From an uncultured Collinsella sp. (GTDB lineage Bacteria > Actinomycetota > Coriobacteriia > Coriobacteriales > Coriobacteriaceae), in the NCBI GenBank assembly GCA_900547345.1, contig URGG01000022.1:1-22420 (forward strand): DNA of 22,420 nucleotides. Reading direction: 5' to 3'. Positions 14,281 to 22,305 of this stretch are shown here, one piece after another (position 1 is the first letter of the stretch; each line of letters opens with the position of its first letter). The notes under the pieces were generated by a model. The model was not told the origin of the DNA. It made no database searches and saw only the letters and a list, made by a program, of their open reading frames with translations. Position numbers and translations under genes: made by a program.

Positions 14281-15036
14281 TTAGCTCATACTGCTCTGAT
14301 GGGTCTCGCTGCCGTTATTGCGGCGGGTGACCGTTTCGTGGAGTAAAAAGAAGCTGGGAACCTGCTTTGTCTCGGTGTATTCCATAAGGATACCGTCGGC
14401 GTTGTAGGTCTGCCCGCGTACAACGGCGAGTGCGTTAAAGTCATCGAGATCGAGCACGCGTGCATCCTCGGGCGTGGGATGCTCAATCGTTACATCGCGT
14501 TTGCCCGTGGCAATCTTAATGCCAAGGTCTTCTTCGAGGTAACGATAGATCGAGTCGTTGACAATCTCGGGTGTCAGCTCCGGTACCTGTGAGCTTAGGT
14601 AATAGGAGTCGTCGGAGCACACGGCCCGTCCGTCTGCATAACGGATGCGTTTGGCACGCGTGAGCTCACAGCCTTCAGGAAACCCCGTAATCTTGGAGAG
14701 CGCCTTGTTGCAGACGAGGAGCTCAAAGACAGTGGTAACCGTTTTGAGCTCAAAGCCTCGGCTGGCTGCGATTTCCTTAAAGGTCTCGAGTCCGCCGCCA
14801 CCACGATTCGTCTCGTCACTGATGTTGCGAATGACGCGCATGCCTTTGCCTTGCTGGGGGAGCACGTAGCCATCTGCCGCAAGCATCGAGATGGCGCGAC
14901 GGACCGTCATGCGCGAACAGTCAAACAGCTGCGTGAGCTCAGTCTCCGAAGGCAGATAACTCTGATAGGCGTATGTGCCGTCGTCAATCGACTGCTTCAC
15001 GTTGTCATAAATGGTTTGGAAGATGGCTCGCGCCAC
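14281..15036 (-). CDS. GntR-family (HutC/UTRA subfamily) transcriptional regulator
   Basis: A 251-residue regulator. The N-terminal winged helix (residues 1-70: AIFQTIYDNVKQSIDDGTYA, then LPSETELTQLFDCSRMTVRR) is followed by a UTRA ligand-binding domain (about 90-235, with LTRAKRIRYADGRAVCSDDS and the C-terminal YTETKQVPSFF typical of the subfamily). HutC-type members bind sugars or sugar phosphates and are usually repressors; TreR is the closest well-known analogue. The start is GTG at 15036, preceded by AGGAG at 6 bp. It lies 65 bp after the dehydrogenase gene on the same strand, divergent from the PTS operon, so it probably senses the phosphorylated alpha-glucoside and acts at the palindromes in 16174-16351. 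Confidence 0.92.
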   Translation of the reverse strand: MARAIFQTIYDNVKQSIDDGTYAYQSYLPSETELTQLFDCSRMTVRRAISMLAADGYVLPQQGKGMRVIRNISDETNRGGGGLETFKEIAASRGFELKTVTTVFELLVCNKALSKITGFPEGCELTRAKRIRYADGRAVCSDDSYYLSSQVPELTPEIVNDSIYRYLEEDLGIKIATGKRDVTIEHPTPEDARVLDLDDFNALAVVRGQTYNADGILMEYTETKQVPSFFLLHETVTRRNNGSETHQSSMS

Positions 15037-15057
15037 GACGGTCTCCTAGAGCTGAGA

Positions 15058-15087
15058 GCGCGAGCGGTGGATGAGGACCGCTCGCGC
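15058..15087 (-). other. Intercistronic hairpin between dehydrogenase and regulator
   Basis: GCGCGAGCGGT and ACCGCTCGCGC are perfect 11-bp complements with an 8-nt loop. It follows the dehydrogenase stop and precedes the GntR ribosome site on the minus strand, with no T-tract. An RNA-processing or stability element, or a weak attenuator, is plausible. Confidence 0.55.
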
Positions 15088-15101
15088 AGGTGTCGATCGA
15101 T

Positions 15102-16127
15102 TTACTTGCTGGGGTCGATTATATATTTACCCATGGCACGCAGAGCTGGGTCTGACAGGATGGCGCCGAGTTCGTCGAGGGAGGCTACCTTTGCGACCAT
15201 CGAGGATACGTCGAGCCTGCCAGAGTCGATGAGCTCGAGCGCACGACGCTGCGTATAAGGGTTAATGTAGGACGAAGTAAGCACAAGCTCCTTCTGGAAG
15301 ACCTCGAAGGGCTTGACGGTGATTGTCTCATCGGGCTTGGTGAGGCCGAACATCATGACCGTAGCCTTGTGGCCGGCGATCTGGATGGCCTGCTCGATGG
15401 TGACGGGCTTGCCAACACACTCGATAACGACATCGACGTTGCCGACGCCCTCCTGCTTCAGGCGGGCCGGGACGTCTTCGTGGATGGAATCAATTGCCAG
15501 GTCGGCGCCGAGTTTGAGCGCAACCTCGCGCTTGCCTTCGACGGGCTCGAGCAAGACAACCTTGGTGGCGCCGGCGTTTTTAGCAAGCTGCATCATGAGC
15601 AGACCGATCATGCCACCGCCGATAACGACAACTGTGCTGCCGGGCTTGATGTTGCACATATCGATGCCGTGCAGGCAGCAGGCGACGGGCTCGGTCATAG
15701 CACCCTGCTCAAAGCTGGTGTGATCGCCCAACTTGTAGACTTGCTGCATATCGACGGAGCAGTACTCGGCAAAGCCGCCGTTAACGGTGGTGCCGTAACC
15801 GGTCATATGCTCGCAGTAGTGGTTGATTCCGTCGCGGCAGGGTTCGCAGCAGCCGCAGGGATGGTTTGGGTCGATGCACACACGATCGCCCGGTTTAAAG
15901 CCAGCGACGTCGCTGCCCACGGCCTCGACAACGCCCGCAAACTCATGACCAAGGATCGTGGGCGGGGTAACGTCGGCTGCACCCTTGTCGCCTTCATAGA
16001 TATGAACGTCGGTACCGCAGACGCCGCAAGCTTTGACGTTGATCAGAACGTCGCGCCTGCCCACGGCCGGCTTTGCCGATTCCTCGACTCTGAGGTCGTG
16101 CTTTCCATAGAAGACCGCGCTTTTCAT
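15102..16127 (-). CDS. Zinc-dependent medium-chain dehydrogenase (sorbitol/threonine dehydrogenase-like)
   Basis: A 341-residue MDR-family dehydrogenase. Catalytic zinc ligands: Cys37 (CGVCGTD), His61-Glu62 (LGHEFAG) and Glu146. Structural zinc: Cys91, 94, 97 and 105 (CGCCEPCRDGINHYC). NAD-binding motif VVVIGGGMIG at 166-175. It oxidises an alcohol or polyol with NAD; the family includes sorbitol, iditol, butanediol and threonine dehydrogenases and the substrate cannot be fixed from sequence. ATG at 16127 follows AAGGAG at 5 bp. It is the first gene of an operon with the GntR regulator and divergent from the alpha-glucoside PTS, so an inference is that it handles the aglycone released by the GH4 enzyme, for example sorbitol from maltitol phosphate. 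Confidence 0.9.
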   Translation of the reverse strand: MKSAVFYGKHDLRVEESAKPAVGRRDVLINVKACGVCGTDVHIYEGDKGAADVTPPTILGHEFAGVVEAVGSDVAGFKPGDRVCIDPNHPCGCCEPCRDGINHYCEHMTGYGTTVNGGFAEYCSVDMQQVYKLGDHTSFEQGAMTEPVACCLHGIDMCNIKPGSTVVVIGGGMIGLLMMQLAKNAGATKVVLLEPVEGKREVALKLGADLAIDSIHEDVPARLKQEGVGNVDVVIECVGKPVTIEQAIQIAGHKATVMMFGLTKPDETITVKPFEVFQKELVLTSSYINPYTQRRALELIDSGRLDVSSMVAKVASLDELGAILSDPALRAMGKYIIDPSK

Positions 16128-16163
16128 GGTGACTCCTTAACGTGGCGGTGAATGTTGTAATGA

Positions 16164-16192
16164 AGTATAGGCATGTCTATAGATATAGACAA
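16164..16192 (-). promoter_or_regulatory. Promoter of the dehydrogenase-regulator operon
   Basis: On the minus strand TTGTCT (16187-16192) and TATACT (16164-16169) are separated by exactly 17 bp, a good sigma-70-type pair 37 bp before the start codon. The palindrome at 16174-16191 covers the spacer and overlaps the -35, as expected for repression. Confidence 0.65.
16174..16191. promoter_or_regulatory. Operator-like palindrome 1
   Basis: TGTCTATAGATATAGACA has perfect 8-bp arms around GA. It sits inside the minus-strand promoter and shares the TGTCTA core with the two other sites in this gap. Probably bound by the GntR-type regulator encoded next door. Confidence 0.6.
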
Positions 16193-16194
16193 GC

Positions 16195-16208
16195 ACATCT
16201 AGACAAGT
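16195..16208. promoter_or_regulatory. Operator-like palindrome 2
   Basis: ACATCTAGACAAGT, centred on TCTAGA, is the same quasi-palindrome as site 3 with two changes. It lies just upstream of the minus-strand -35 box. Confidence 0.5.
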
Positions 16209-16250
16209 AGAAAAGAAAAATGAAATGCAGCCATCAGCTATGTCAGATTT

Positions 16251-16274
16251 AACAGGCGAAATAACAGGCGAAAT
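16251..16274. repeat. 12-bp tandem duplication
   Basis: AACAGGCGAAAT is repeated exactly at 16251-16262 and 16263-16274 in the divergent control region. A further pair, CCGTTTAC, occurs twice within 16285-16320 and might be another regulator site. Confidence 0.7.
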
Positions 16275-16335
16275 ACTGGACATATACCGTTTACGGCCAA
16301 TAATCAACCGTTTACCGACCGTTGTATTTATGCTA

Positions 16336-16351
16336 ACTTGTCTAGATAAGT
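16336..16351. promoter_or_regulatory. Operator-like palindrome 3 (PTS side)
   Basis: ACTTGTCTAGATAAGT is a 16-bp quasi-palindrome (two arm positions differ) centred on TCTAGA. It lies immediately before a TATGAT box, where a bound repressor would block RNA polymerase. Confidence 0.6.
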
Positions 16352-16353
16352 GA

Positions 16354-16359
16354 TATGAT
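16354..16359 (+). promoter_or_regulatory. Candidate -10 box of the PTS-GH4 operon
   Basis: TATGAT matches the -10 consensus at five of six positions, but no good -35 exists at 16-18 bp, so an activator or a weak promoter is possible. It lies about 140 bp before the PTS start. Confidence 0.4.
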
Positions 16360-16496
16360 AAAAATAGAAGCGCAAGAAGTCAGGGAAGCGGGCCCACCCG
16401 TCCTATTGCACGAGGTACACGCAAACGGCGCGTCTGCGGTCTCGAGTGAAGCCAAAACCGCAGTCGCTCCGAATGAAGAGAGGGGGATTCCCCGTC

Positions 16497-18107
16497 ATGA
16501 TGCAAAAGATACAACGTTTCGGCGGTGCAATGTACACGCCTGCAATTCTTTTCGCATTTTCCGGAATCGTCGTCGGCCTGGGTACGTTGTTTACCACCGA
16601 GGCGATCTTTGGCGAGATGGCCACTGCGGGCCATCTTTGGTTTGATTGCTGGAATGTGCTGCTCCAGGGTGGTTGGACGCTCTTTAACCAGATGCCGTTG
16701 CTGTTTTGCGTAGCGTTGCCAATCTCGCTCGCGAACAAGCAGAACGCTCGCTGCTGCATGGAGGCTTTGGCCATCTACCTTACCTTCAACTACTTTGTAA
16801 GCACAATCTTGGGGCAGTGGGGCCCTGTCTTTGGGGTCGACTACTCTGTCGAGGCGGGCAGCGGTACTGGTCTTGCCACTATCGCAAGCATCAAAACGCT
16901 TGATATGGGCATCATGGGCGCGCTCATTATCTCTGGTATCGCCACGATGCTGCATAACAAGTTCTTCGACACCGAACTTCCTGAGTGGCTGGGCGTGTTC
17001 TCGGGCTCTGTGTTCATCTATATGATCGGTTTCTTCGTTATGGTTCCGGTCGCTCTTGTCGCCTGCCTGGTGTGGCCGCATGTTCAGGCTGCTATCTCCG
17101 CCTTCCAGGGATTCATCCTTTCCGCCGGTACGTTTGGCGTGGGTGTCTTTGCTTTCTTCGAGCGCGTGCTGATCCCTACAGGCCTGCACCACTTTATCTA
17201 TACGCCGTTCTATTACGACAACGCGGCGGTCAACGGCGGCATCTTTGCTGCTTGGGCCAACATCCTGCCCCAACTGGCTGCCGATCCGAGCATTGCTCTT
17301 AAGGATGCCGCACCCTGGGCTGCCTATACCTGCCCTGGTTGGACTAAGGTCTTCGGCTCGCTTGGCGTCGCCATTGCGTTTTATATGACCGCCAAACCCG
17401 AGCGCAAGCAGCGCGTCAAGGCTCTGCTGATCCCGGTCACCCTTACCGCTATGCTTTGCGGTATCACCGAGCCGCTTGACTTCACCTTCCTGTTCATCGC
17501 GCCCGGCCTGTTCGTCGTCCACTGCGTGCTCGGAGCGCTCGGCTGCATGGCTCAAAACCTCCTTGGCGTCGTGGGCATCTTCGACGGCGGCATCATCTCG
17601 ATGCTCTCGTGGGACTGGCTGCCCCTTTGGGCCGCACACGGTCTGCAGTACGCCATCTCCATCCTTGTCGGTCTGTGCTTTACCGCCCTTTGGGTCGTGG
17701 TCTTCCGTTTCCTGATCGTCAAGTTCGACTTTAAGACCCCCGGTCGCGAGGATGACGATGTTGAGGTCGAGCTCAAGTCCAAGGCCGACTACAAGCAAAA
17801 GCAGGGCGGTGCTGCTGCTGGCAAATCGGTCGCCCAGAGTAAAGACGATGAGCGCTTGGTGCTTGCCGAGAACATCCTCGATCTGCTCGGTGGCGCGGAT
17901 AACATCATCGATGTAACTAACTGCGCTACCCGTCTGCGCGTTAACGTCAAGGACAAGAGCGTCGTTGCACCCGAGGCTTCCTTCAAGGCGATCGGTACGC
18001 ATGGCTTGGTGGTCCAAGGTCAGTCAATCCAGGTCATCATCGGCCTTACCGTCCCGCAGGTTCGCGAGAAGTTCGAGAGTCTTCTGAAGTTCGAGAGTCT
18101 TCTGTAA
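16497..18107 (+). CDS. PTS alpha-glucoside-type EIICB component
   Basis: A 536-residue integral membrane sugar transporter of the glucose superfamily of PTS permeases. The EIIC domain (about 1-420) has around ten hydrophobic segments, opens with MQKIQRFGGAMYTPAILFAF and carries the conserved GITEPLDFTFLF. The linker (about 425-455) is charged and Ala/Gly-rich. The EIIB domain follows, with the phospho-accepting cysteine in NCATRLRV (Cys476). There is no EIIA domain, so a separate EIIA is needed. The closest named relatives by memory are AglA, MalB and GlvC, which import alpha-glucosides (maltose, sucrose isomers) as phosphates. The start at 16497 (or the next ATG, 16500) follows AGAGGGGG; upstream codons lack family similarity. 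The C-terminus ends in a tandem KFESLL-KFESLL from an 18-bp duplication. Confidence 0.92.
   Translation: MMQKIQRFGGAMYTPAILFAFSGIVVGLGTLFTTEAIFGEMATAGHLWFDCWNVLLQGGWTLFNQMPLLFCVALPISLANKQNARCCMEALAIYLTFNYFVSTILGQWGPVFGVDYSVEAGSGTGLATIASIKTLDMGIMGALIISGIATMLHNKFFDTELPEWLGVFSGSVFIYMIGFFVMVPVALVACLVWPHVQAAISAFQGFILSAGTFGVGVFAFFERVLIPTGLHHFIYTPFYYDNAAVNGGIFAAWANILPQLAADPSIALKDAAPWAAYTCPGWTKVFGSLGVAIAFYMTAKPERKQRVKALLIPVTLTAMLCGITEPLDFTFLFIAPGLFVVHCVLGALGCMAQNLLGVVGIFDGGIISMLSWDWLPLWAAHGLQYAISILVGLCFTALWVVVFRFLIVKFDFKTPGREDDDVEVELKSKADYKQKQGGAAAGKSVAQSKDDERLVLAENILDLLGGADNIIDVTNCATRLRVNVKDKSVVAPEASFKAIGTHGLVVQGQSIQVIIGLTVPQVREKFESLLKFESLL
18069..18104 (+). repeat. 18-bp tandem duplication at the PTS C-terminus
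   Basis: AAGTTCGAGAGTCTTCTG occurs twice without any difference (18069-18086 and 18087-18104), directly before the TAA. It keeps the frame and adds six residues. Confidence 0.95.
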
Positions 18108-18125
18108 ACCATCGTCCATCGAAAC

Positions 18126-18165
18126 AATCGGCCTTGCAGAGCCGGTATGCACCGCAAGGCCGATT
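18126..18165 (+). other. Intercistronic hairpin between PTS and GH4 genes
   Basis: AATCGGCCTTGC (18126-18137) and GCAAGGCCGATT (18154-18165) form a perfect 12-bp stem with a 16-nt loop. What follows is CTAGAGATAAAAAA rather than a T-tract. An mRNA processing or stabilising element that sets different levels of transporter and hydrolase is likely. Confidence 0.6.
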
Positions 18166-18235
18166 CTAGAGATAAAAAACTCCACTTCTAGGTAACAATT
18201 CCAAACCGTACAGGCCGCGTGCGGGGATGGATTGA

Positions 18236-19606
<1,371 letters not shown>

Positions 19607-19646
19607 GGACTGCAGTCTCGAACTCTCACTCATCTCTGCTTCATTT

Positions 19647-19690
19647 GCGCCGCCGTGGCGTCCGGGTTCGCCCAGATGCTGCGGCGGCGC
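19647..19690 (+). other. G+C-rich hairpin before ychF
   Basis: GCGCCGCCG (19647-19655) pairs perfectly with CGGCGGCGC (19682-19690), with a smaller GGCG/CGCC stem inside. It is followed by TATACT, which may be the ychF -10 box, rather than a T-tract. It could mark the end of the GH4 transcript by a non-intrinsic route. Confidence 0.45.
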
Positions 19691-19733
19691 TATACTTATG
19701 CAGTTTGAAGTACCTGTACCAAAAGGAGCTGTC

Positions 19734-20810
19734 GTGTCCCTTTCCATCGGTATCGTGGGCCTGCCCAACGTGGGCAAGTCGACGCTGTTCACCGCGCTTA
19801 CCAAAAAGACCGGCCTTGCCGCCAACTACCCGTTCGCCACGATCGACCCCAACGTGGGTATCGTCGACGTGCCCGATAGCCGCCTGCAAAAGCTTGCCGA
19901 CATCGTCAACCCGGGCCGCATTGTGCCGGCTACGGTCGAGTTTGTCGACATCGCAGGTCTGGTGAAGGGCGCTAACGAGGGCGAGGGCCTGGGCAACCAG
20001 TTCTTGGCAAACATCCGCGAGACCGATGCCATCTGCGAGGTCGTGCGCTACTTTAAGGACCCCAACGTCATGCGTGAGGTGGGCCGCACGGGCGAGTTCG
20101 TCGATCCCTCCGGCGATGCCGACACCATCATGACCGAGCTTATCCTGGCCGACATGGGCACGCTCGAGAAGCAGCTGCCCAAGCTCGAGAAGGAGGCCAA
20201 GCGCGACAAGGAGCTCATGCCCAAGTTTGAGGTCGCCAAGCGCCAGCTTGCCTGGCTCAACGAAGGCAAGCGCGCCGCGTCCATGGAGATGACCGACGAG
20301 GAGCGTGCCGCCGCCAAGGGCCTGTTCCTGCTCACCATGAAGCCCATCCTATATGTGGCCAACGTAGACGAGGACATGCTCAACGAGGACCTGGCGCCCA
20401 TTGATGGCGTCAAGCCGCTGCCGATCTGCGCCAAGATCGAGGCCGAGCTTTCCGAGCTCGATCCCGAGGATGCCGCCGACTACCTGGAGAGCCTGGGCCT
20501 GGAGCAGCCCGGTCTGGACGTGCTCGCTCAGGCTGCCTACAAGCTGCTCGGCCTGCAGTCGTTCTTTACGGCTGGCGAGATGGAGGTCAAGGCCTGGACG
20601 GTGCGTCAGGGCGCGACCGCCCCGCAGGCCGCCGGTGTCATCCACACCGACTTTGAGCGCGGCTTTATTAAGGCCGAGGTCATTGGCTACGACGACTACA
20701 TCGAGCTCGGTGGCGAGCAGGGCGCCAAGGCTGCCGGCAAGCTGCGTATTGAGGGCAAGGACTATGTCATGGCCGATGGCGACGTCGTGCACTTCCGCTT
20801 TAACGTGTAA
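19734..20810 (+). CDS. ychF: Redox/ribosome-associated ATPase YchF (OLA1 family)
   Basis: A 358-residue member of the YchF/OLA1 translation-factor-class P-loop proteins (usual length about 363). P-loop GLPNVGKST at 9-17, switch region DIAGLVKGA, and NVDE at 210-213 in place of the GTPase NKxD, the change that gives ATP rather than GTP preference. A coiled-coil insertion spans about 125-180 and a TGS domain forms the C-terminus. It associates with ribosomes and is linked to stress response. The start is GTG at 19734, chosen because AAAGGAG lies 5 bp before it and the product begins [13 protein letters not shown]; an upstream ATG at 19698 lacks a ribosome site. The gene for a DUF1648 protein follows after 11 bp, so the two are probably co-transcribed. 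Confidence 0.95.
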   Translation: MSLSIGIVGLPNVGKSTLFTALTKKTGLAANYPFATIDPNVGIVDVPDSRLQKLADIVNPGRIVPATVEFVDIAGLVKGANEGEGLGNQFLANIRETDAICEVVRYFKDPNVMREVGRTGEFVDPSGDADTIMTELILADMGTLEKQLPKLEKEAKRDKELMPKFEVAKRQLAWLNEGKRAASMEMTDEERAAAKGLFLLTMKPILYVANVDEDMLNEDLAPIDGVKPLPICAKIEAELSELDPEDAADYLESLGLEQPGLDVLAQAAYKLLGLQSFFTAGEMEVKAWTVRQGATAPQAAGVIHTDFERGFIKAEVIGYDDYIELGGEQGAKAAGKLRIEGKDYVMADGDVVHFRFNV

Positions 20811-20821
20811 GGACGACGCAT

Positions 20822-21205
20822 ATGTTTAAATATGGCAAAAAAGCTGGCTACATGGGTATTGCGCTGCTCGTACTTGCGGTGATTCCGCTGGTGGTCGCAG
20901 CGTGTGTTATCCCCAACATTGGTCCCGAGGTGGCAACGAAGTTTAACGCCGCCGGCGAGGTGACACGCTGGGGCAAGAGCTACGAGTTGCTGGCGCTGCC
21001 GGTGCTCAACCTGCTGCTGAGCGTAGCGACGTACTTTACGGCGGGACGCCAGGCTAAAAACAATGATGACTCCGCTGTGATGGCACGTCTTGCGTGCGAG
21101 CGCTACCTGCGCAACGGCTGCATCACGGGCGTGTTCCTCAACGTAATCAACGTCTACTTTATGTATTCGGCGATTACTGGAACGGGCTTTGGCTTTGGTT
21201 TCTAG
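20822..21205 (+). CDS. Small DUF1648-type membrane protein
   Basis: A 127-residue protein with three hydrophobic segments (about 10-30, 54-73, 100-118). After the first segment comes NIGPEVATKFNAAGEVTRWG, which fits the DUF1648 pattern (P..V..HFN..G..DRWG) found in SdpI-type and other small membrane proteins. The histidine usual in that motif is replaced (TKFNAAG). Function is unknown; SdpI relatives give immunity to a toxin in Bacillus, but this is not implied here. The start follows AAGGACG, 11 bp after ychF. The C-terminus is Gly/Phe-rich (TGTGFGFGF). Confidence 0.85.
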   Translation: MFKYGKKAGYMGIALLVLAVIPLVVAACVIPNIGPEVATKFNAAGEVTRWGKSYELLALPVLNLLLSVATYFTAGRQAKNNDDSAVMARLACERYLRNGCITGVFLNVINVYFMYSAITGTGFGFGF

Positions 21206-21214
21206 CTTGTCCTT

Positions 21215-21604
21215 TTAGGCAACGAGCCTGCACGCATATTCAATGGCTGCTGCGAGGCCGCCGCTCGATCGTGGTTTAAAGACCATGTCGGCGGCGGCCT
21301 CGTTTTCGTATCCGGCGCCGCGAAGAGTGAGTGCGATACCGGTTTCTAGGAGAAGGGGCAGGCCACGCTGGCTGGTTGCTATTACTACGGCCTGGTCAAG
21401 GGCGCAGCCATACGCCTGACATTGAGCGGCGAGCTCGCCTCTCGCCGGGTCGGGGAGCAGTGCGGTTGCAACACGGCTCGATAGCAGCGTAAAGGCTGTG
21501 CGTTCGTCCGGGGAAAGGCATTCGGCCTCAACGACGACAAGCTTGGGCTGCGCGCCGTCTGCGCAACGTGATTTCTGACGCATGCAAATCGAGCAAGCCG
21601 ACAT
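21215..21604 (-). CDS. Short CxxC protein with HAD (Cof)-like C-terminus lacking the catalytic motif
   Basis: A 129-residue protein starting MSACSICMRQKSRCADG, with Cys4, Cys7 and Cys14 as a possible metal site. The rest, from about 60, reads like the end of a Cof-type HAD phosphatase: a conserved DQAVVIATSQRGLPLLLETG corresponds to the usual VVAIGDSxNDLPMLxxAG, and GGLAAAIEYA near the end matches the usual DGVAxxIE. The catalytic aspartates of motif IV are absent here (ATSQRG in place of GDSxND), and no N-terminal nucleophile motif DxD exists. This is inference from pattern memory, not a database match. The ATG at 21604 follows AGGAG at 6 bp. It faces an XRE regulator across a 26-bp palindrome and converges on the DUF1648 gene with a 9-bp gap. 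Confidence 0.7.
   Translation of the reverse strand: MSACSICMRQKSRCADGAQPKLVVVEAECLSPDERTAFTLLSSRVATALLPDPARGELAAQCQAYGCALDQAVVIATSQRGLPLLLETGIALTLRGAGYENEAAADMVFKPRSSGGLAAAIEYACRLVA
21253..21306 (+). terminator. Probable ychF-DUF1648 terminator inside the convergent gene
   Basis: CGAGGCCGCCGC (21253-21264) and GCGGCGGCCTCG (21291-21302) are perfect 12-bp complements, with a further TGGT/ACCA pair inside, followed by TTTT. It lies 48 bp after the DUF1648 stop but within the 3' part of the opposite-strand CxxC gene. On the minus strand no T-tract follows. Confidence 0.6.
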
Positions 21605-21626
21605 AGAAAACTCCTGTATATTCGGC

Positions 21627-21652
21627 AAAACGTAAACTATAGTTTACGTTTT
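21627..21652. promoter_or_regulatory. Perfect 26-bp palindrome between divergent CxxC gene and XRE regulator
   Basis: AAAACGTAAACTA (21627-21639) is followed with no spacer by its exact reverse complement (21640-21652). The centre contains TATAGT on both strands, which could serve as overlapping -10 boxes. A dimeric regulator, most simply the adjacent XRE protein, is the likely ligand. Confidence 0.7.
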
Positions 21653-21680
21653 TGTTTTGCTCCATTTCAAACTCGTCTGC

Positions 21681-21899
21681 ATGAATGAACATGCGAAACA
21701 GATTCTTGGCGAGCGAGTTGAGCGGACGCGCAAGGCCCTTGGTATCTCCAAGGTCGATTTTTGTGTGGCGACAGGAATCAGCCGACCCTACCTCGACCGA
21801 ATCGAAGATGGGACGGCAAATTTCACGCTCAAGGTTCTATTTAAGATCGCGCCTGCACTCGGCATGACGGTGTCAGAACTTCTCGAGGGTATCGAATAG
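21681..21899 (+). CDS. Small XRE-family DNA-binding protein
   Basis: A 72-residue protein that is essentially one helix-turn-helix domain: ILGERVERTRKALGISKVDF, then ATGISRPYLDRIEDG (recognition helix), then LKVLFKIAPALGMTVSELLE. It probably represses its own promoter and that of the divergent CxxC gene at the 26-bp palindrome. The ATG at 21681 has no visible Shine-Dalgarno; a TTG at 21657 in frame would add eight residues and lies close to the palindrome, so a near-leaderless start is possible. The start is therefore uncertain. No toxin gene is next to it. The opposite-strand gene ends elsewhere, and no other partner is seen. Confidence 0.85.
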   Translation: MNEHAKQILGERVERTRKALGISKVDFCVATGISRPYLDRIEDGTANFTLKVLFKIAPALGMTVSELLEGIE

Positions 21900-22305
21900 G
21901 GCGTTCCCCCGCTGTATTTGACGCTCTTTGGGCGGGTCCCCCTGGTTGCGATGTGCAAAATCGCGAGTATTCAGCACCAGTTCGGCCGTAGATGGTAGCT
22001 CGAGCGGCTGGCTTTGCCTTTTTGACAGTAGTTAATCCACACGCTTAATGCAAATGTGGAATAAATATTTACTAGACGGCCTCTTCGCCCTAAAAGTTCG
22101 TCTAATAATCGGCCGATTCTATGCGTCCGGAGGAGAAATTGCAGAATACTCCGATTTTTGCACGGCCCGAGGGGGACCACCTGTCGTTTGAGGCTGCGAT
22201 AAGTGGAACTGCCTTAGGGATTACGCCATCGGGATGCGGTCGTGGATCGCGCGAATTTTTGTGGTGTAAGAGGGAGGGCCGCGTCAGCGCCCCTTGCGCC
22301 TAAGG
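21900..22305. other. Non-coding stretch with a second inverted-repeat element
   Basis: No gene is supported. A 60-codon frame at 22121-22303 has its only strong GGAGGAG inside it, not before it. The stretch holds an imperfect inverted-repeat element (21935-22180, annotated separately), TAGACG/CGTCTA (22073-22078 and 22099-22104) and the palindrome AATCGGCCGATT (22107-22118). Confidence 0.45.
21935..22180. repeat. Second inverted-repeat element, weaker arms
   Basis: The reverse complement of 21935-21975 and the sequence from about 22140 share GAATACTC, CGATTTT and GCAC in order, then GGGGGACC, with small gaps between these blocks. The core resembles that of the element at 3999-4217 (CAAA...GAGTAYT in both). 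Both enclose A+T-rich, gene-free sequence of similar length and a similar ...AAAA..GTCT..TAATCGGC-type internal stretch. Relationship is by eye only. Confidence 0.4.

Noticed and set aside
16380..18017. Minus-strand open frame of 545 codons opposite the PTS gene
   Set aside because: Its product is very charged and without motifs; the opposite strand gives a conserved transporter. Same reasoning applies to 18188-19825 and 11007-12209.
22121..22303. A 60-codon plus-strand frame before the right edge
   Set aside because: The ribosome-site-like GGAGGAG lies inside the frame, not before its start, and it overlaps the repeat element. No motif.
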